Source: Leptospiraceae bacterium (GTDB taxonomy: Bacteria; Spirochaetota; Leptospiria; Leptospirales; Leptospiraceae). From it: a stretch of DNA of 64,000 bases. The stretch is from positions 1 through 64,000 of the forward strand of contig JAKRSH010000017.1 in assembly GCA_022402465.1 (NCBI GenBank), written 5' to 3'. This document shows, piece by piece, positions 60,218 through 64,000 of the stretch. Position 1 is the first letter of the stretch, and each line of letters starts with the position of its first letter. Made by a program: the position numbers and the translations under genes. Below the pieces are notes generated by a model. That model searched no databases, was not told the DNA's origin, and was given only the letters and a program-made list of their open reading frames with translations.

Positions 60218-61743
60218 TAAGGAATATCCAATAAAAGAATTGTTACATCATCCTTATATTCGAATATAAAATTATCCAATTCTTGAGAGAGTTCTTCAAC
60301 AATATTAAGATTTAAAATATTTTCTTTGATTAATTTTGCTTTTACTCTTTCCAAGCCAAATAATTCTTTATTTTCATTAGAAGCTTCAACTAGTCCATCA
60401 GTATAAAGAAAAATTTTGTCACCAGATTCAGTTTTGAATCTTTCAGTTTTATATTCATGCTGCTCTATCATACCCAGAGGTGGGCCTGAAGATTCAATTT
60501 CAATAATTTTGGATTTAGACTTTTGTAATAAAAGAGGGGCATTGTGCCCACCATTGCAAATTTCAATAGTTGAATTTGTGTGAATCTTGCAGAATACTGC
60601 AGTTGCAAAGAAAGAGGATTGCATTCGATTCCCTACAAGATCACTTAATTTTTGAATCACTAAATGGGGTTCATCTGTTTCTTTTAAAATGGATTCTAGT
60701 AGCATTGCTATAACAACAGTTACTAGGGCTGCACTTACGCCATGCCCAGATGCATCTGCTATAAAAATAGCTAAACACTCTTCATCTGCTTTTTGTATTT
60801 TAAAGAATTGATAGATATCACCACTAACTTCTCTCATTGGACGATACAATTTAGCTAAATTAAAATCTTTTACAACTTTAGTTTTTGGCAAGAAAAGTTC
60901 TTGTACTTCTTTTCCTATTGTTAATTCTAAATTGATTTCATTATTTAGTCGGGTTACTGTTTTTACTGTATCTTCTATTTTGATTGCCATAGAATTGAAA
61001 GTTTCACCCAAAGAATCTAATTCATCTCTGCGATTCATTTTCCAATGTGCTCTTGCACTCAAATTGCCTGCTGCCATTTGTTCGGAAGTTTTTTTCAAGA
61101 TACCTAGTCTATGAAAAATGATTTTGTAAACATAAACTGCAAATAAAATGTGAAAAAGTATCCCCCATGTAGTGGCTATAGCCATGAAAACATAGATTTG
61201 ATTGAGTCTTTCCTGGATACTGCTCAAAGTTATTTGAGTCTCAAGGTAGAATTCTTTTTTAGATTCTTCAGTAAAAGGAATAAGTGCTAATACTGAAAAA
61301 TTTGCTTCATTTAGTTCTAGTTTGTATCTAGATTTAAAGATAGATCCTGAATCTAAAATACCAACCTCTTTGATTTTTTCTAATACCTTAGATCGATCTA
61401 GATTTTCTAAATTAGCTTTTGTTTGTGGATATTCTGCTAAAATGGATCCATTTGAATCGTAGATTTTAAAATTTTGGATTTCATAAAGTTTTAGTTTTTT
61501 ACGAAAGAGGTCGAATTCTTCTTGGTTTTTTATTGTAAAAGTTGTGACATTCAAGTCATTTTGAATTAAATTTACCAAATTTTCAGATTGAAATTTAAAA
61601 GATCGAATCAAAAGATCAGATTGGTTTTCAAAAATCATCACAGAAAAAAAAACGATATTCACAAATGCAAGAATAGTATAAAGTAGACCAATCTGTAGTC
61701 TAAGCGAAGTGTTTTTAAATATGTTTTTTATTTTTGATTCCAA
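60217..61743 (-). CDS. Membrane SpoIIE-type PP2C phosphatase with HAMP domain
   Basis: A sensor phosphatase of 508 residues: TM1 (about 18-38), a periplasmic domain of about 140 residues, TM2 (about 185-205), HAMP (about 207-260; KKTSEQMAAGNLSAR), and SpoIIE phosphatase (about 290-508) with VSGDIYQF, ADASGHGVSAALV, NGGHNAPLL, LYTDGLVEASNE and the final YKDDVTILLL. The metal-binding acids are intact. It probably dephosphorylates a STAS protein in response to an envelope signal. The start is TTG with no strong RBS and lies 12 bp from the divergent gene. Confidence 0.88.
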   Translation of the reverse strand: MESKIKNIFKNTSLRLQIGLLYTILAFVNIVFFSVMIFENQSDLLIRSFKFQSENLVNLIQNDLNVTTFTIKNQEEFDLFRKKLKLYEIQNFKIYDSNGSILAEYPQTKANLENLDRSKVLEKIKEVGILDSGSIFKSRYKLELNEANFSVLALIPFTEESKKEFYLETQITLSSIQERLNQIYVFMAIATTWGILFHILFAVYVYKIIFHRLGILKKTSEQMAAGNLSARAHWKMNRRDELDSLGETFNSMAIKIEDTVKTVTRLNNEINLELTIGKEVQELFLPKTKVVKDFNLAKLYRPMREVSGDIYQFFKIQKADEECLAIFIADASGHGVSAALVTVVIAMLLESILKETDEPHLVIQKLSDLVGNRMQSSFFATAVFCKIHTNSTIEICNGGHNAPLLLQKSKSKIIEIESSGPPLGMIEQHEYKTERFKTESGDKIFLYTDGLVEASNENKELFGLERVKAKLIKENILNLNIVEELSQELDNFIFEYKDDVTILLLDIP

Positions 61744-61755
61744 TTTTTAAATTCC

Positions 61756-62784
61756 ATGAAGTATTTTCAGCTTAGTATATCTTTTCTGATTCTATGCTTT
61801 TACTCAAGAACAATTTGGTCGGATATTGTTCTTCTTAAGTCTGGTAAGACGATAGAAGGAAAGTTTATTGAGACAAATTCAAATTATACTGTCATAGATA
61901 ACTTTGATAGAAAAATAAAAATTTCCAATAATGAAATAGAATCCATAGAAGTCGGTTATTCTGGAATCTCAATTTGTTATCAGCTTAAAGAAGAGGCAGA
62001 AAATTGCAAATCTAAGTTGCATTTATTATCTCAATCCAAAGTTGTTCTAGTTTCTGGTAAGGGGTTTTTGGATGCGAAAGAGTATAATTCCAGCGATTTT
62101 TTGAGCATTAAAGGTAGTATAAGCTCTAAAGAATATAGTTTAATAAAATACATTCGGATTGGTATCGGTTTAGAAATTGTTGATACGAATTCTAAATCTT
62201 TTAAGGGCAAACTAATTTCTATTTCAAATGATGGTGTATTAACTCTTGAGGCACCTTCTGATGAAGTATTCAATATTTCTAGTAAAAGCATAAAAACATT
62301 TTCCTATTATTCTCCTTCTTGGTTCAAGTTGCCTAAAACTCTTCCATTGGTTCAAATTGTACCAGGACTTCCTCAAATTAATAAAGGTGAATTTTGGAAA
62401 GGATCAGCTTTGATGGGTCTTGGTGTGGCTACATTATTTGGAGCAGCTTATGAATATAATAATGCAAGAAATGCTTCAAGTCAAGAAATTAGCTATATTC
62501 CAGTAGGAACTCAATTGGTTGCGACCTCTGCATTCAATAGTAATAAACGTTTTGAAATGCATAAACAAAATTTTCAAATATTAACAGCTGGATTTATAAT
62601 AATTTATATTGTTCATTTTTATGATATTTATTCAGACCAAACAAACTCTGAAAATAGCTTTCAAAGCTTTCCTAATAACCAAAATTTGTATTCATATCAA
62701 TTATCTTATCCTGAAAAACAAGGTCCTTATTCCATTTGGAATTTTGGAAATTCTCATTATTTTGAATATAGCTTACAATTTTAA
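61756..62784 (+). CDS. Exported/membrane protein with DUF5683-like C-terminal region
   Basis: A protein of 342 residues. A signal peptide (MKYFQLSISFLILCFYSRT) is followed by short beta-rich repeats (LLKSGKTIEGKFIETNSNY, and SKSFKGKLISISNDGVLTLE), then VPGLPQINKGEFWKGSALMG and two hydrophobic segments. PGLxQ...G.xWKG resembles DUF5683. The repeats recall the beta-rich part of the TPR protein nearby. The ATG has no RBS. The function is unknown. Confidence 0.7.
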   Translation: MKYFQLSISFLILCFYSRTIWSDIVLLKSGKTIEGKFIETNSNYTVIDNFDRKIKISNNEIESIEVGYSGISICYQLKEEAENCKSKLHLLSQSKVVLVSGKGFLDAKEYNSSDFLSIKGSISSKEYSLIKYIRIGIGLEIVDTNSKSFKGKLISISNDGVLTLEAPSDEVFNISSKSIKTFSYYSPSWFKLPKTLPLVQIVPGLPQINKGEFWKGSALMGLGVATLFGAAYEYNNARNASSQEISYIPVGTQLVATSAFNSNKRFEMHKQNFQILTAGFIIIYIVHFYDIYSDQTNSENSFQSFPNNQNLYSYQLSYPEKQGPYSIWNFGNSHYFEYSLQF

Positions 62785-62786
62785 AA

Positions 62787-63983
62787 TCAATCCATTAAGT
62801 CTTTTATTGCTTTTTGTAAACCATCAATACTCAAAAAATACATAGGAACTATATCACCTATTGCTGATATAGTTGTCTCCCACCAAAGCTTTTCGGGTTC
62901 AGGATTAAGCCAGACGGAATGTGGGAATCTATTCTTCATCTCTTGCAAGCTATCAATACCAATTAATCTATTCTCTTCTTTTTGTTGATTTCTTGAAGTA
63001 TGAAAAGCATAAGGATTTATTGAAGCAGAGAACAATTCGTACGGTGCCATCCAAGCATCGCCAACATAAATAATTCTTGTATCTGGGCGAAATTTTTTTA
63101 TAAACTTTGAAAGAGGATAAGATTTCCTCAAGTATGGATCTTCAAATATTTCATAACTGAATATATTATGAAAATAAAAACTATAGAATTCTTTAAAATG
63201 TTGGATTTTATTTGCTGCTGAAAACAATTGAGATACTTTGTTCGCATGAGGAGTCATGGAACCTCCGATATCCATCAATAAAACAACTTTTAGATTATTT
63301 TTTCTAGATCTTTCTTCTATTAATTCTAAATCACCACCATTGTCAGATGTTTTTTGGATAGTTTTGGGAAGATGAAGTTCTGGTCGTCCCTCTTTTTTCA
63401 TCACTCTTAGATACTTTAAGGCAATTTGTATTTTTCTTGTATCCAAAATTTCATCACTTCTATACGGCCTAAATTTTCTATCCTGCCAGACTGCAATACC
63501 AGTTCTATTGCCAGCTTCTCCCCCTATGCGTATACCATGTTCATTATATCCACTGTTTCCAAAAGCAGAAGTCCCACCAGTTCCTATCCAAGTATTGCCA
63601 CCATCATGTCTTTCTTTTTGTCTTTTTAACCTATCTTTTAGTTCTTCTAATAAGCGATCTGTATCATACTTAGGTGCATTTTTGAGTCTTTCTTCATCAA
63701 GAATGAATTTTCGTGCTTTCTCTAGCCAGGATTCTAAGTTTATTAAAGCTTTTTCGGATGAAAATGAGAGGGATCCAAAAATTTCTGAAAATACTATATC
63801 ATAAGAATCATAGTGTTTAATATCTTTAACAAGACAAAGGCGACCTATTCTGTATAATCTGTCCAAACTTAAAAAGGTATCCCTGCTACAAAGTGTTCGA
63901 ACAGAATCTAAAAAATTAAGGAATTCACCTGTTCCTGCTGGAATACCCTTGGATCTTAGCGCATAAAAAAAAGGAATAAACAT
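62787..63983 (-). CDS. CoxE-like von Willebrand factor A domain protein
   Basis: A cytoplasmic VWA protein of 398 residues. The N-terminal helical region is followed by a Gly-rich segment (GGNTWIGTGGTSAFGNSGYN), then a VWA domain with MIDAS motif MDIGGSMTPH (about 242-251), IIYVGDAWMAP and WLNPEP. In this family the MIDAS often reads DxGGS. Such proteins are usually coded next to a MoxR-type AAA ATPase, which would lie upstream beyond the window end. The stop is 2 bp past the convergent gene. Confidence 0.85.
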   Translation of the reverse strand: MFIPFFYALRSKGIPAGTGEFLNFLDSVRTLCSRDTFLSLDRLYRIGRLCLVKDIKHYDSYDIVFSEIFGSLSFSSEKALINLESWLEKARKFILDEERLKNAPKYDTDRLLEELKDRLKRQKERHDGGNTWIGTGGTSAFGNSGYNEHGIRIGGEAGNRTGIAVWQDRKFRPYRSDEILDTRKIQIALKYLRVMKKEGRPELHLPKTIQKTSDNGGDLELIEERSRKNNLKVVLLMDIGGSMTPHANKVSQLFSAANKIQHFKEFYSFYFHNIFSYEIFEDPYLRKSYPLSKFIKKFRPDTRIIYVGDAWMAPYELFSASINPYAFHTSRNQQKEENRLIGIDSLQEMKNRFPHSVWLNPEPEKLWWETTISAIGDIVPMYFLSIDGLQKAIKDLMD

Positions 63984-64000
63984 TAATTGAAGATTCGATA

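Noticed and set aside
62787-63983. The DxGGS MIDAS of the VWA protein as a lost metal site.
   Set aside because: This variant is, to my knowledge, usual in this CoxE-like group.

Overview
The window is A+T-rich chromosomal DNA from a spirochaete of the Leptospiraceae, most likely Leptospira or a close relative. The evidence is many predicted lipoproteins with relaxed spirochaetal lipoboxes (often Asn before the Cys), two 7TMR-DISM receptors, SpoIIE-type phosphatases with STAS partners, an LptD of about 990 residues, a B-type succinate dehydrogenase (sdhCAB), and many TTG or GTG starts. The species is not assigned. No rRNA, tRNA, CRISPR array or prophage was found. No stretch longer than 300 bases lacks a gene or mobile element.

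Layout. 1-3.9 kb: the start of a TPR protein (minus), prfC, then an apparently intact IS481-type insertion sequence abutting the stump of a histidine-phosphotransfer gene. 4-14.2 kb: a 7TMR-DISM histidine kinase, a SUMF1-domain lipoprotein, an M14 carboxypeptidase, an APC permease, an unknown lipoprotein, a GT39/GT83-like membrane glycosyltransferase and a small lipoprotein. 14.2-17.8 kb: sdhCAB, with a Fur-like palindrome upstream and a terminator downstream. 17.8-23.7 kb (minus): lepA, a PLP-fold protein, a GT2 glycosyltransferase and a 7TMR-DISM/SpoIIE phosphatase, tightly packed. 23.9-31.2 kb (plus): eno, an FtsB-like protein, clpP, a YheT-like hydrolase, tldD, tldE, a DUF4416 protein and a lipoprotein.

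31.2-40.9 kb: a dolichol-kinase-like protein and a STAS protein (minus), then a membrane protein, a coiled-coil protein, a SurA-like lipoprotein and a double-HTH regulator. Next come an NSS sodium symporter with a 31-residue MetS-like partner, a DinG-type helicase lacking one cluster cysteine, an unknown exported protein, and a TPR protein on the minus strand. 41-46.4 kb: asnS (minus), then folD, an AXE1-fold protein without its nucleophile, cysS and a TrmH-type methyltransferase (plus). 46.4-55 kb (minus): lptD, a polyprenyl glycosylphosphotransferase, gatC, gatA, hisF and an SSS symporter, which overlap or nearly touch and look like one operon. 55-64 kb: a response regulator fused to a degenerate kinase, a MORN lipoprotein, an M48 lipoprotein, a small protein, a STAS protein, a TPR protein, a HAMP/SpoIIE phosphatase, a DUF5683-like protein and a CoxE-like VWA protein.

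Most genes are housekeeping: translation, central metabolism, envelope building and proteolysis. The accessory signal is a dense layer of signalling proteins, several of which have lost expected catalytic residues. I found no clearly new multi-gene system. The most distinctive points are the IS481 insertion beside the Hpt stump, a hairpin over the transposase start, the MetS-like microprotein, and three proteins missing key residues (AXE1-like, REC-pseudokinase and DinG).
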